A DNA stretch of 55,636 bases from the NCBI GenBank assembly GCA_936933955.1, contig CAKZIN010000085.1, forward strand, positions 1 through 55,636. Reading direction: 5' to 3'. The stretch is from an uncultured Sphingopyxis sp. GTDB lineage: Bacteria > Pseudomonadota > Alphaproteobacteria > Sphingomonadales > Sphingomonadaceae. The notes beneath the pieces were generated by a model. The model was given only the letters and a program-made list of their open reading frames with translations, was not told the DNA's origin and did no database searches. Positions 16,987 through 25,246 of this stretch are shown here, piece by piece. The translations under genes were made by a program, and so were the position numbers. Positions within the stretch are counted from its first letter, which is position 1. Each line of letters starts with the position of its first letter.

Positions 16987-19227
16987 TCAGCGCAGGCGGT
17001 CGATCGCCTGCGCCAGCGCGACGTAAATCTTGCCGATGTCGGAAGAGAGTAGCGTCGCGCTTAGCCCACCCGCTGGGTCGCCTGTCATGACGCGGCGGAG
17101 CATCGCCTCGAAATCATGGATGTAGCGGCTAACGACCGCGCGGAAGCCGTCGTCGCGCTCGAACCGCTCGCGGATGGCGCTCGCCTCCTCGCTGCGCAGC
17201 AGCCGCGCAGACCGGCGCGCGAACATGCCATGTTCTCCGTCGAGATAGGCCTTCCACTCGCGCTCCGAGATCTGGTGATCGAGCAGGCGCGCGATATCGA
17301 TCGAGCTGGCTTCGAGCGCCTCGAGCATCGGTTCCAACTGCGCACCGAGCGACCGGCCTTCGCCCTCGGCGAGTGACGCGAACGCGTCGTCGCTCTGCTG
17401 TCGCAGCGCGCCCAGCCGCTGCTCCATCGCTGCGATCCGACCCTCAATCAGATTGATGGTGTTGGCGGCCTGCTCGCTGTGGCTGTGGAGAAGTTCCGCG
17501 AGCTGCCTCAGCTGCCGTTCGACGCCGCCGTCGGTGGCGGCGCTGACGGCAGCGGTGACCGCGCCCGCGATGCTGCCGGCTTGCAGTTGGCCATAATCCC
17601 GCACGCGCGCGCTCGAATCGTCGAGCGCCTGTTCAAGATTGGCGGCGCCCTCCTGCGCGAGGTCGGGCAGCCGCGCGAGCGACTGTTCGAGCGCTGTCGC
17701 CATCTGCGCGGCGCGATCGATCGGATCGTGCGTGGCCGCGATCGAGGCGCTCGCCCGATCGATGGTGCGCGACAGTTCCTCGCTGCGCTGACGTTCGTCG
17801 TCCAACTGGCGACCAAGTGCATCCACCGCGGCGCTCGCGCTCGCTACCTGCTGTCCCACCGAAGCCACGCTGGCGGGGAGGGCGGCATTGGCGACGTCGA
17901 CCAGCCGTACGACCTCGGCATGATAGTCCCGCGCGGTCTGGGCGACTCCGGCCGTCTTTTCGACCGATGCCGTCGTTCGCTGCTCAACGTCGGAAAGATG
18001 CCTGCGGATCGTTTCAATTTCGCCGAGCAAAGCCTGTAGTCGAAGACCTGCGTTGTTCTCCAGCAGCGCAAACTGGTCGGTGGCGGACGCCACCGCATGC
18101 TCACCGTCGGCGCGGACCTGCGCGAGGCGGGCGTCGTGCGCCAGAGCTGCCTGCTCGACGGCGGACAGCTGCGCGCGGAGCAATTCGGTCGCGGCGGCAA
18201 TCTCCCGCATCGCGTGCGCCTGACGCTGCTCGATCGCCGCCGACGCCTGATGCAGCGACTCCGCGCTTTCGTCATGGACGCGTTCCAGCGCGGCGCTGAG
18301 GTCGGCGAGCAACGAAAGCGACTGTTCGCGCTGCCGTGCGATCGCGAGGTCGACCTGTTGCGCGACCGCACCGCTGCGCTCTTCGATCCCGGCGACGCGC
18401 TCGGGTAGCGCCGCGATGCGATCGGCGAGTTGGGTGTCGGCCGCGAGCAGACGCGCCTCCGCCTGTTCGGCGGCGAGATGGAGCGCCGCCACTCGCGTTT
18501 CGAGCTGGGTGCCATGGCGGTGCCCGGCCTGACCGGCGTTTCGGATGAGCGCTTCGATGCGGTTCGCGCCGTCCTCGTAGCGCGGCAGCATCTGACCGAG
18601 CGCCGCTGCGCGATCGTCAATCGTCTCCAGCTCGCCGCGAAGCTGAGCGGCTGCCGCCAGCGCTCCGTGCGCGCGATCCGACAGTGCGGTGGAAGCGAGC
18701 GCCAGCCGCTGGGCGGATGCCTCGATCCCGCCTGCTGCCTGACTGCCGGCACGGTCCAGATCGGCGCCGAGCGTTTGCCAGTGACGGTGGGTGTCGGCCA
18801 GGCGGTCGGTCAGCGCCGCTTCCGCCTGCCGCAGTTCGCGCAGCAGACCGAGCTGACGGCGCACGCCGCGCTCGGACCCACGTTCGAGCAGCAGCCACAG
18901 CAAGGCGAGCAGCGTTAGCGGAACGCAGACGATCGCGAGTTCCAGCAGCGTCCCTCGCGGCAGCAATGGCGCTCCCCTGGGAAAGGCGCTGGCACCGATC
19001 AGCGCGATCCAGGCGACCGCCAATAATGCGATGACGGGGCTCGCGGGGAATGTTCGAGACGGGCGGGGAGCGAGAGGTTCGTCGACGCAATGCTCATCGA
19101 GCAAAGCCGGCGAAAACTCCTCCCCCGGCTGGGATTGGGCGTTGTCAGCCGTGGAAGCGCCGGGCTCCGCGTGATCGGCTTCAGGCTCGGCCGGCCAGAG
19201 GCCGACTATCTTTGACTCCCCCGTCAT
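16987..19227 (-). CDS. Two-TM coiled-coil protein, possibly TipN-like polarity factor
   Basis: A 746-residue protein with an acidic, proline-containing cytoplasmic N-terminus, two closely spaced transmembrane helices (about 60-82, PVIALLAVAWIALIGASAF; and 95-117, LLELAIVCVPLTLLALLWLL), then more than 500 residues of Ala/Glu/Gln/Arg-rich coiled coil. It ends in a compact C-terminal domain (EREWKAYLDGEHGMFARR through SSDIGKIYVALAQAIDRL). This layout matches Caulobacter TipN, the new-pole landmark, and its alphaproteobacterial relatives; homology is suggested by architecture only. An alternative is a generic coiled-coil scaffold or methyl-accepting-like protein, but no signalling hairpin or HAMP domain is seen. 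It is divergently arranged from the gene at 19392 and converges on the amidohydrolase with no gap. Confidence 0.7.
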   Translation of the reverse strand: MTGESKIVGLWPAEPEADHAEPGASTADNAQSQPGEEFSPALLDEHCVDEPLAPRPSRTFPASPVIALLAVAWIALIGASAFPRGAPLLPRGTLLELAIVCVPLTLLALLWLLLERGSERGVRRQLGLLRELRQAEAALTDRLADTHRHWQTLGADLDRAGSQAAGGIEASAQRLALASTALSDRAHGALAAAAQLRGELETIDDRAAALGQMLPRYEDGANRIEALIRNAGQAGHRHGTQLETRVAALHLAAEQAEARLLAADTQLADRIAALPERVAGIEERSGAVAQQVDLAIARQREQSLSLLADLSAALERVHDESAESLHQASAAIEQRQAHAMREIAAATELLRAQLSAVEQAALAHDARLAQVRADGEHAVASATDQFALLENNAGLRLQALLGEIETIRRHLSDVEQRTTASVEKTAGVAQTARDYHAEVVRLVDVANAALPASVASVGQQVASASAAVDALGRQLDDERQRSEELSRTIDRASASIAATHDPIDRAAQMATALEQSLARLPDLAQEGAANLEQALDDSSARVRDYGQLQAGSIAGAVTAAVSAATDGGVERQLRQLAELLHSHSEQAANTINLIEGRIAAMEQRLGALRQQSDDAFASLAEGEGRSLGAQLEPMLEALEASSIDIARLLDHQISEREWKAYLDGEHGMFARRSARLLRSEEASAIRERFERDDGFRAVVSRYIHDFEAMLRRVMTGDPAGGLSATLLSSDIGKIYVALAQAIDRLR

Positions 19228-19391
19228 GACGGCACTCTATCAGGAATGGGACTGTCCGCCAGCCGATTGCGACGATGCGTTGCGCGGGGAGCAAAGCAAG
19301 TTCAATGTGCGTTCAGTCCCGCGACGACATCAGCGTCGCAAGCGGTGCCGATGCTAAGGTGCCGGACGCCATCGGTTTGAGGAGTTTGCTT

Positions 19392-20729
19392 GTGAAGAAG
19401 AGCTTTTCGCGCGCGTTTGCGGTTGCAGCTGCGGGCGTTTCGGTGCTGGCGCTGTCGGCACCGGCAGCCGCACAGGGCGGCCGCGTTACCACTCCGGATC
19501 GCAACCGTCAGCAGAGCGCGCCGCAGCAGGCTGCCGCCTCTCGTGCGCCTGCGGTCAGCCGCGGGTTTCAGACTGCGTACCAGCCGGTGAACACTGCCAT
19601 CACCGCCCAGAACTGGGCGGCGGCAGACGGCGCGCTCGCTGCTCTGAAGGCGGCTGCGTCCAGCCCGTACGAGCGCTTCCTTGCCGCGCACGCCGACTTC
19701 CGCATCGCCAACGGCCTTCGTAACGACGCGCGGGTGGCGACGGCTGCGACCGCAATGGTCGATTCCAACGGTGCGCCGGCGACGGAGATGCCGGTCGTCT
19801 ACGCGGTCGCCGCTCAGACCGCTTTTCGTTCGCGCGATTTCGCCGCCGCTGCGGCGCGTGCGGAAAGGGCGCAGCAACTCGGCGCGACCGAGCCGGCGCT
19901 TGCCAATATCGCGCTCGACGCCTTGTTCCGCAGCAACCAGACCGATGCGGGCCTTGCCCGCTACCGTGCCCTCCTCGCTGCCGCGCAAACCGCCGGTCGC
20001 CCGTTGCCCGAGGACGCTTACAGCATCACCGCAGCGGCGCTCCAGGCGGCTAACCGCAACAATGACCTGATCGACGTGCTGGTGAAGCGCGCCGTGGCCT
20101 ATCCAACGGCGTTCAACTTCCGCGCAGGAACGCAGGTGTTCCTCCAGAACCGTCCGGAAGATCGCGGCCTTTCGATTGACGGCCTCCGCCTTCTCACGGC
20201 GGCGAACGCGATGAACAATCGCAACTTTTGGATCGAGTACGGCCGCAACATGATCGACGATGCCGCACCGAATGAGGCGCTGCAGGTCGTGACCGCGGCG
20301 CGGACGGCCGGTGTCGTGACCGCGTCGGACCGTACCTTCTCGGAGATCGAAACGCTGGCACGCGGCAAGCTCGCCGAAGACCGCGCGTCGTTGCCGGGCA
20401 GCGAAACCCGCGCTCGTGCGCGGCCCGACGCCCAGCTCGCCACCCGCGTCGGCGACGCGTACCTCAGCTACGGCGATTACGCCAAGGCTGAGGAATTCTA
20501 TCGTCTCGCGCAGGGCAAGACTGGAGCGGACGCGGGGCTCATCAACACCCGCGTCGGTATCGCGCGCTTCCGTGCGGGCAACTACGCCCGCGCCATTGAG
20601 GCGTTCAACGCCGTGCAGGGTACCCGTCAGCCGCTGGCGCAGATGTGGGCGGCGCTCGCTCAGTCGAAGCTGACCCCGGCGGCGACCGCCCCGGCCACGC
20701 CTGCTCCAGCCGCACCCGCGCGGAACTGA
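19392..20729 (+). CDS. Exported tetratricopeptide-like repeat protein, function unknown
   Basis: The GTG at 19392 follows GAGGAG with 7-base spacing and starts a signal peptide (KKSFSRAFAVAAAGVSVLAL, cleavage at AAA-Q), giving 445 residues; an open extension to 19275 lacks both features. The mature part is helical throughout, with TPR-like units most clearly near the C-terminus (AYLSYGDYAKAEEFYRLAQG and ARFRAGNYARAIEAFNAVQG). The tail is Pro/Ala-rich. TPR proteins in the periplasm usually act as scaffolds. No enzyme motif is present. The gene is monocistronic, with a strong terminator after it (20746-20790). Confidence 0.8.
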   Translation: MKKSFSRAFAVAAAGVSVLALSAPAAAQGGRVTTPDRNRQQSAPQQAAASRAPAVSRGFQTAYQPVNTAITAQNWAAADGALAALKAAASSPYERFLAAHADFRIANGLRNDARVATAATAMVDSNGAPATEMPVVYAVAAQTAFRSRDFAAAAARAERAQQLGATEPALANIALDALFRSNQTDAGLARYRALLAAAQTAGRPLPEDAYSITAAALQAANRNNDLIDVLVKRAVAYPTAFNFRAGTQVFLQNRPEDRGLSIDGLRLLTAANAMNNRNFWIEYGRNMIDDAAPNEALQVVTAARTAGVVTASDRTFSEIETLARGKLAEDRASLPGSETRARARPDAQLATRVGDAYLSYGDYAKAEEFYRLAQGKTGADAGLINTRVGIARFRAGNYARAIEAFNAVQGTRQPLAQMWAALAQSKLTPAATAPATPAPAAPARN

Positions 20730-20745
20730 CAGGTCCGTAACGAAG

Positions 20746-20790
20746 GAATGGGGGAGGGCGGCGCCAGGTCGTCCTCCCCCATTCTGTTTT
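20746..20790 (+). terminator. Strong intrinsic terminator after the TPR-like gene
   Basis: A perfect 12-bp stem, GAATGGGGGAGG (20746-20757) with CCTCCCCCATTC (20773-20784), has a 15-base loop and is followed by TGTTTT. Confidence 0.9.
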
Positions 20791-20895
20791 GGTCGACGTT
20801 TTCCCCCGGCTCATCGGGACCTGTCCCATAGTCGGACCCTCCAGATCGTCGACCCGCTATGCCAAACGCGACGTTCATTATATCGCGACGGCTCG

Positions 20896-22443
20896 ATGCC
20901 CGGACCAACGACCACCAGCCGATTTGACGACCGCCTGAGCGCGGCGCTGGCGCTTGATCCCGAGCGGACGGGAGCGAGCCTCGCCATCTGGTCGCAGTTG
21001 CTGGACCGGGTGGCGCAGGGGGGACTGTCGCCGCAAGAGGAGTCGCGCTCGCTCGCCGCGCTCGCCCTGGTGCGAGGGCGCGTCGCCGAGGTGGCCCGAG
21101 CCGCTTCCGCGCGGGCAATAGCGGCACGCAACCGCTCCCCAGCGCTGGCGGTGTTGCTGGCCGGCGATGCGGCAAGCGTCGTTCGCGGTCACTTCGAGGG
21201 GCTCAATCTTCCCGACGACGACTTGGTGCGCATCCTCCCGGAGATCGGCCCAATTGCGCGCGATGCTTTGCGTCGGCGGCACGACCTGCCACGCGAAATC
21301 GTGCACGCGCTCGAGCGGTACGGGCCGGCCGACATGGCGCTGCCGGACCTTCGTGAGGGGGTCGGCACCAGCGCAGCAGAAAGCGCCGAGCCGCAGCCTG
21401 AGGCTCCGCGGACGAATGGCACGTCCATCGCGGAACTTGTGCGTCGCATCGAGCGCTACCGGGGCCGTCGCCAGGAGTTGGGCGACGTCGGCGCGTCGGC
21501 CGCTCCTTCCGCCCAAGCTGCCTTTCTGTGCGACGCGACGGGCCTGGTGCGGCAGGCCGACGGGCCACACCGTGCGCGCCTGATCGGCATCTCGCTGATG
21601 GATGCCGCTTCAGCGGGATCGAGTGGGGTTGATGCCGGCACCGCTCGTGCTTTCCAGCGCCGTGACGTCATCCATCGCGGCCGACTACAGTTGCCCCACG
21701 GCGGCGGGCTGTGGTCGATCGAGGCGGATCCGATCTTCGCTCCTGAGTCTGGGCGCTTCGCGGGATACCGCGGCACCTTTGGCAAGATCAGCGACCTGCC
21801 CGACGTCCCCGGGGCGCGACCCTCCGATCGCGGAGTGGCACAGACCGTGCGGGAGTTGATGCACGAGCTGCGGTCCCCGCTCAACGCGATCAGCGGGTTT
21901 GCCGAACTGGTGGCGCTGGGCGCGCAAGGCCAGATCGACGCCCAGTATCGCCTTCTTGCGGAACGGATCGTCGAGGATGCGCGCACTTTGTTGGAGGCGT
22001 TCGAGGACCTCGATCTGGCGGCCCGCTACGCCACCAACGCGCCGCAGCCTGTGCAGCTGTCGGAGGTCGATCTTGTTCAAAGCGCCGACGCGGCCTCGCT
22101 GGCGCTTCCCGGAAACGACCATCTCACCGTGATGGCGGATCCGCGCGAGCTCAGCCGGCTGATGCACCGCGTCAGCGAATTGGTGGGACGCGGAGGGCCG
22201 ATGTCGTCGGTTCGAGTGGATCGAGACAGCGAGCATGTCGTGGTGCGGCTCCCCCTTCACTCCGAAGGCGAAAGCGCAGGGTCGTCGGCAAGCGACGCGC
22301 GGCCGGTGCTTCGTTTCGGCCGCGACTTTTCGCAAGCGTTGGCAGCTCTCCAGGCTCGCGCGGCGGGGGGCGAAGCGGCCTTCGCCAATGGTGAGGTGGT
22401 TCTTAACTTCCCACGTGCTAAGGCCCCCACTTCAGCGGTTTAG
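20896..22443 (+). CDS. Histidine-kinase-like sensor protein lacking ATP-binding boxes
   Basis: A 515-residue protein without membrane segments. Residues about 10-150 are a helical repeat region resembling DUF2336 (EGLNLPDDDLVRILPEIGPI). A PAS-like fold spans about 205-300 (FLCDATGLVRQ to YRGTFGKISD). A HisKA dimerisation helix has the H box RELMHELRSPLNAISGF, with phospho-acceptor H323. After it, no N box, no DxGxG and no GxGxG can be found; only the last strands (FSQALAALQARAAGGEAAF) resemble the end of an HATPase domain. It may therefore be a phospho-accepting or scaffold pseudokinase rather than an active kinase. No response regulator is adjacent. The ATG at 20896 follows a 166-base spacer. 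Confidence 0.75.
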   Translation: MPGPTTTSRFDDRLSAALALDPERTGASLAIWSQLLDRVAQGGLSPQEESRSLAALALVRGRVAEVARAASARAIAARNRSPALAVLLAGDAASVVRGHFEGLNLPDDDLVRILPEIGPIARDALRRRHDLPREIVHALERYGPADMALPDLREGVGTSAAESAEPQPEAPRTNGTSIAELVRRIERYRGRRQELGDVGASAAPSAQAAFLCDATGLVRQADGPHRARLIGISLMDAASAGSSGVDAGTARAFQRRDVIHRGRLQLPHGGGLWSIEADPIFAPESGRFAGYRGTFGKISDLPDVPGARPSDRGVAQTVRELMHELRSPLNAISGFAELVALGAQGQIDAQYRLLAERIVEDARTLLEAFEDLDLAARYATNAPQPVQLSEVDLVQSADAASLALPGNDHLTVMADPRELSRLMHRVSELVGRGGPMSSVRVDRDSEHVVVRLPLHSEGESAGSSASDARPVLRFGRDFSQALAALQARAAGGEAAFANGEVVLNFPRAKAPTSAV

Positions 22444-22479
22444 GCGGCATCGGGGCAGGTGCCGGTTGCGGGGTGAAAG

Positions 22480-23457
22480 TTGCCGCGGGCACTGCAACTT
22501 ACGGCGGACTTTGGAACGCGCTTCTCGGTCTCCATCGACACGGAGGAGGAATTCGAGTGGGGCGGCGCCTTCGGCCGCGAGGACCATTCGCTCCAGTCGA
22601 TCCCGGCATTGGCGGAAGGTCAGCGGTTTTTCGAAACCGCAGGGGTCGTCCCCGTCTATTATGTCGACGCCCCCGTCGCGCGGCACGCGGCAACTGTCGA
22701 AGCTCTGGGGGATGCGATCGCGACGGGTCGCTGCGATATCGGCGCTCACCTCCACCCCTGGGTCACCCCGCCGTTTGTCGAGACGATCAGCGGGCACAAC
22801 AGCTTTGCAGGCAACCTCCCGCCGGAGGTCGAGTTCGCGAAGCTCCAGCATTTGCGTGATCTGATGCGCAATGCGCTGGGGGTAAGGCCGATCGCCTATC
22901 GCGCGGGGCGTTACGGGATCGGCCCCAACACACCACGGCTGCTGGCCGATGCGGGCTTTCGCTTCGACAGCTCGGTGCGGCCGCATTTCGATTATAGCGA
23001 CGAAGGCGGACCGGACTTTTCGCAAGCGCCGCTGAACCCCTACTATCTGGGCAGCGACGAAAGACTGGTCGAGCTTCCTCTGACGACGGTCATGCTGGGC
23101 TGGGCGCCGCGCCTGGGATCCAGGCTGCGAGCGGCCCTCCCCCGGGGCTTGCGGGGACTGACGGCGCGCGCCGGGATGCAGCAGCGGATTGCGCTCACGC
23201 CGGAGGGCATACCTGTCGCTCTGGCGCTTAAAGCGATAGATCGGGCGCTGGAAGAGGGTATCCGGCTGCTCAGCATCAGTTTCCACTCACCATCCCTCGC
23301 ACCCGGTCACACGCCCTATGTTCGGAACGGAAGCGACCTCGATCGGCTGTACCGTTGGTTCGATGCGGTGTTCGAGCGATGCGCGAAGCACGGGGTTCGA
23401 CCGGCGTCCCTTAGTCAGATCCAGGCGGCAATGGGCGCGACCCCGGGCACCGCTTGA
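22480..23457 (+). CDS. Polysaccharide deacetylase-family protein
   Basis: NodB-fold carbohydrate esterase-like protein. The catalytic base region is SVSIDTEEEFEWGG near the N-terminus, and metal ligands sit in DIGAHLHPWVTPP (HxH type); GVRPIAYRAGRYGIG and the late SISFHSPSL motif complete the fold. Length is 325 residues from a TTG start at 22480, chosen because an in-frame stop lies two codons upstream and no ATG precedes the conserved LTADFGTRF; GGTGAAAG gives only a weak ribosome site. No signal peptide is visible, so it may act on a cytosolic or lipid-linked glycan precursor. It has no glycan neighbours here apart from being near the sensor-like gene. Substrate unknown. Confidence 0.82.
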   Translation: MPRALQLTADFGTRFSVSIDTEEEFEWGGAFGREDHSLQSIPALAEGQRFFETAGVVPVYYVDAPVARHAATVEALGDAIATGRCDIGAHLHPWVTPPFVETISGHNSFAGNLPPEVEFAKLQHLRDLMRNALGVRPIAYRAGRYGIGPNTPRLLADAGFRFDSSVRPHFDYSDEGGPDFSQAPLNPYYLGSDERLVELPLTTVMLGWAPRLGSRLRAALPRGLRGLTARAGMQQRIALTPEGIPVALALKAIDRALEEGIRLLSISFHSPSLAPGHTPYVRNGSDLDRLYRWFDAVFERCAKHGVRPASLSQIQAAMGATPGTA

Positions 23458-23480
23458 GTGGCGGCACATCGTCTGCGGGC

Positions 23481-23509
23481 TTTCCCTCGCATCGCGCGGC
23501 GGTTAGGGC
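23481..23509 (+). promoter_or_regulatory. Candidate promoter of the CAU tRNA gene
   Basis: TTTCCC (23481-23486) and TAGGGC (23504-23509) are spaced by 17 bases and end 15 bases before the tRNA. The -10 is identical to that of the bkd operon; the -35 is a weak match. Confidence 0.4.
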
Positions 23510-23524
23510 GCTGGCGTTCGGCGC

Positions 23525-23597
23525 GGGCCTGTAGCTCAATGGTTAGAGCTGGCCGCTCATAACGGCTAGGTTGGGGGTTCGAGTCCCTCCGGGCCCA
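23525..23597 (+). tRNA. tRNA with CAU anticodon (Ile2 more likely than elongator Met)
   Basis: All four arms fold: acceptor GGGCCTG/CGGGCCC, D stem GCTC/GAGC, anticodon stem GGCCG/CGGCT with loop CTCATAA (anticodon CAT), and T stem GGGGG/CCCTC with TTCGAGT loop; the discriminator is A. The CCA end is not encoded (ACCG follows). It is not the initiator, which has a mismatched first pair. The GGGCC acceptor resembles the tRNA-Ile that needs lysidine at C34, but elongator Met cannot be excluded by eye. Confidence 0.9.
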
Positions 23598-23625
23598 CCG
23601 CCGCCGGGCGAAGTGGGAGAGACGC

Positions 23626-24492
23626 ATGCACCTCGCGCCGCGCAGTTGGCTGTTCATTCCTGGCGACAGTGAAAAAAAGCTCGCGAAGGCGGAGTATGTC
23701 GGCGCCGACGCGGTGATTCTCGACCTCGAGGACGCGGTAAGTGCCGCGAACAAGCCCCGCGCGCGGGAGCTCGCGGCGACATGGCTTCGCGAACCCCGCG
23801 GCCGCACGCAGCGCTGGGTTCGTGTGAACCCGCTCGACAGCGGCATGATCGACGATGACCTCAGCGCGCTGGTGGCGGGCGCTCCTGCCGGAATTGTCCT
23901 GCCCAAGGCGGAGGGGCCGGGGGACGTCCGGCGGCTCGCGGAACGGCTGGACGCGCTGGGGGTGGGGCAGGGTGTCGCCATCCACGCCATCGTCACCGAA
24001 ACCGCGCGCGCGGTATTACGATTGACGGAGTTCGCGGGACCAACTCCGCCCCGCCTCTCCGCTATGTCATGGGGCGCAGAGGACCTGTCCGCCGATGTCG
24101 GAGCAAGCGGCAACCGCCATGCTGACGGCCAGTTTCACGCGCTTTTCGGTCTCGCGCGGTCGCTTACTCTCGCTGCCGCGGCGAGCGTGGGCGTCTCGGC
24201 AGTTGAGACGCTTCACGCCGATTTCAAGGACGAGCGCGGGCTCGATCTCGCGGCGCGCCGCGCTCGCGCCGAAGGGTTCACGGGGATGCTGGCGATCCAC
24301 CCGGCACAGGTCGCGGTGATCAACGCGGCCTTCATGCCAAGCGACGAGGAACTCGCGCACGCACGCGCGATCGTCGCGGCGTTCGACGATGCGGGCACTG
24401 GCACGGTGGCCATCGACGGCAAGATGATCGACCGCCCTCACTGGGTCCAGGCAACACGCCTGCTCGCGCGGGCGCAGTCCCTCAGCGAGTGA
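23626..24492 (+). CDS. CitE-like CoA ester lyase (HpcH/HpaI aldolase family)
   Basis: TIM-barrel lyase that cleaves or forms hydroxyacyl-CoA thioesters (citramalyl-, malyl- or related CoA). Signature elements: RSWLFIPGDSEKKLAKA (CoA-binding start), DAVILDLEDAVSAANKPRAR with the metal-binding acidic pair, RVNPLDS, GIVLPKAEGPGDV, AIVTETARAVL (catalytic Glu) and SWGAEDLSADVG (metal-binding Asp). Length is 288 residues, typical for stand-alone CitE-like proteins outside a citrate lyase operon. ATG at 23626 has GGGAGAG upstream and begins only 28 bases after the tRNA, so both may be transcribed together. The exact substrate cannot be assigned. Confidence 0.88.
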   Translation: MHLAPRSWLFIPGDSEKKLAKAEYVGADAVILDLEDAVSAANKPRARELAATWLREPRGRTQRWVRVNPLDSGMIDDDLSALVAGAPAGIVLPKAEGPGDVRRLAERLDALGVGQGVAIHAIVTETARAVLRLTEFAGPTPPRLSAMSWGAEDLSADVGASGNRHADGQFHALFGLARSLTLAAAASVGVSAVETLHADFKDERGLDLAARRARAEGFTGMLAIHPAQVAVINAAFMPSDEELAHARAIVAAFDDAGTGTVAIDGKMIDRPHWVQATRLLARAQSLSE

Positions 24493-24507
24493 GCACGAGT
24501 GAGAAAA

Positions 24508-24584
24508 TGGTCGGGGAGAGAGGATTCGAACCTCCGGCCCCTGCCTCCCGAAGACAGTGCTCTACCAGGCTGAGCTACTCCCCG
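24508..24584 (-). tRNA. tRNA-Pro (CGG)
   Basis: On the minus strand: acceptor CGGGGAG/CTCCCCG, D arm GCTCAGCCTGGTAGAGC, anticodon stem CTGTC/GGCAG with loop TTCGGGA (anticodon CGG), T arm GAGGTTCGAATCCTC, discriminator A and an encoded CCA at 24508-24510. Confidence 0.95.
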
Positions 24585-24638
24585 ACCGGACGCCGCTTTC
24601 CGACCTTTTGGGTCGGCCCCGGCGTGGGGCAGGCGGGC

Positions 24639-24667
24639 CCTATAGGGTCGGGCCTGATGACTGGCAA
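24639..24667 (-). promoter_or_regulatory. Candidate tRNA-Pro promoter
   Basis: Minus strand: TTGCCA (24662-24667), 17-base spacer, TATAGG (24639-24644), about 54 bases before the mature tRNA. A small hairpin, CCGACC/GGTCGG (24600-24616), lies in the leader. Confidence 0.55.
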
Positions 24668-24671
24668 GCGC

Positions 24672-25145
24672 CTAATGCGCCTCCGGTAACAGCGCGGTCG
24701 GCGCGAGGATTTGCGGGCGAGAGCCGACGATCGCTTGCGGCCCGTCGCCGCCGAAAATCCAGTGATCGAGCAGGCGCACGCCGCTCAGCCGGCACAACGC
24801 GCCCAGCCGCCGCGTCAGGTCGCGGTCGGCGGTCGTGGGATGGGGGTGGCCGTCCGGGTGGTTATGGACAAGTGCGACGCGATCGACCGCTGCATCGCCG
24901 ATGATCCGCCGCAGGCAGCTCGTGCCGTGGCGATTACTCTCCGCCTCACCGCGGCACGCCACGCTCGCGCGGGCATAGCCGTGACGATCGAAGCCCATCG
25001 CAAACAGGATTTCTACTGTCCCGTCGCATTGCTCCTGCGCGAGAGCGAGGAACGTGGCGACGACTTGCGCGTCGTCGCTGGGGAGGCTTGTGACCGGACC
25101 CATGTTGCGCCGAAGCTGCGCCCGCGGCGCCGTTCCGCCAAGCAC
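24672..25145 (-). CDS. JAB/JAMM (RadC-type MPN) domain protein
   Basis: Small protein with the metalloprotease-like motif of RadC: VHNHPDGHPHPTTAD gives H94, H96 and D107, with T104 in place of the usual serine. Compared with full RadC (about 220 residues) it lacks the N-terminal helix-hairpin-helix, so it is a stand-alone JAMM domain. Function of this family remains uncertain; RadC itself has no proven repair role. Two starts are possible: GTG at 25145 (157 residues) or ATG at 25103 (143 residues, MGPVTSLPSDD); neither has a strong ribosome site. It is divergent from thyA. Confidence 0.78.
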   Translation of the reverse strand: MLGGTAPRAQLRRNMGPVTSLPSDDAQVVATFLALAQEQCDGTVEILFAMGFDRHGYARASVACRGEAESNRHGTSCLRRIIGDAAVDRVALVHNHPDGHPHPTTADRDLTRRLGALCRLSGVRLLDHWIFGGDGPQAIVGSRPQILAPTALLPEAH

Positions 25146-25246
25146 AAGCTGACCGGAGTTGGCGCCGCACTGGCGTCAGAATGGACTGATTGCGGGGCTT
25201 CCGGTCAAAGTTGCAAAGGATCGCGCTCGACTCTAGCGGCAGAGGC

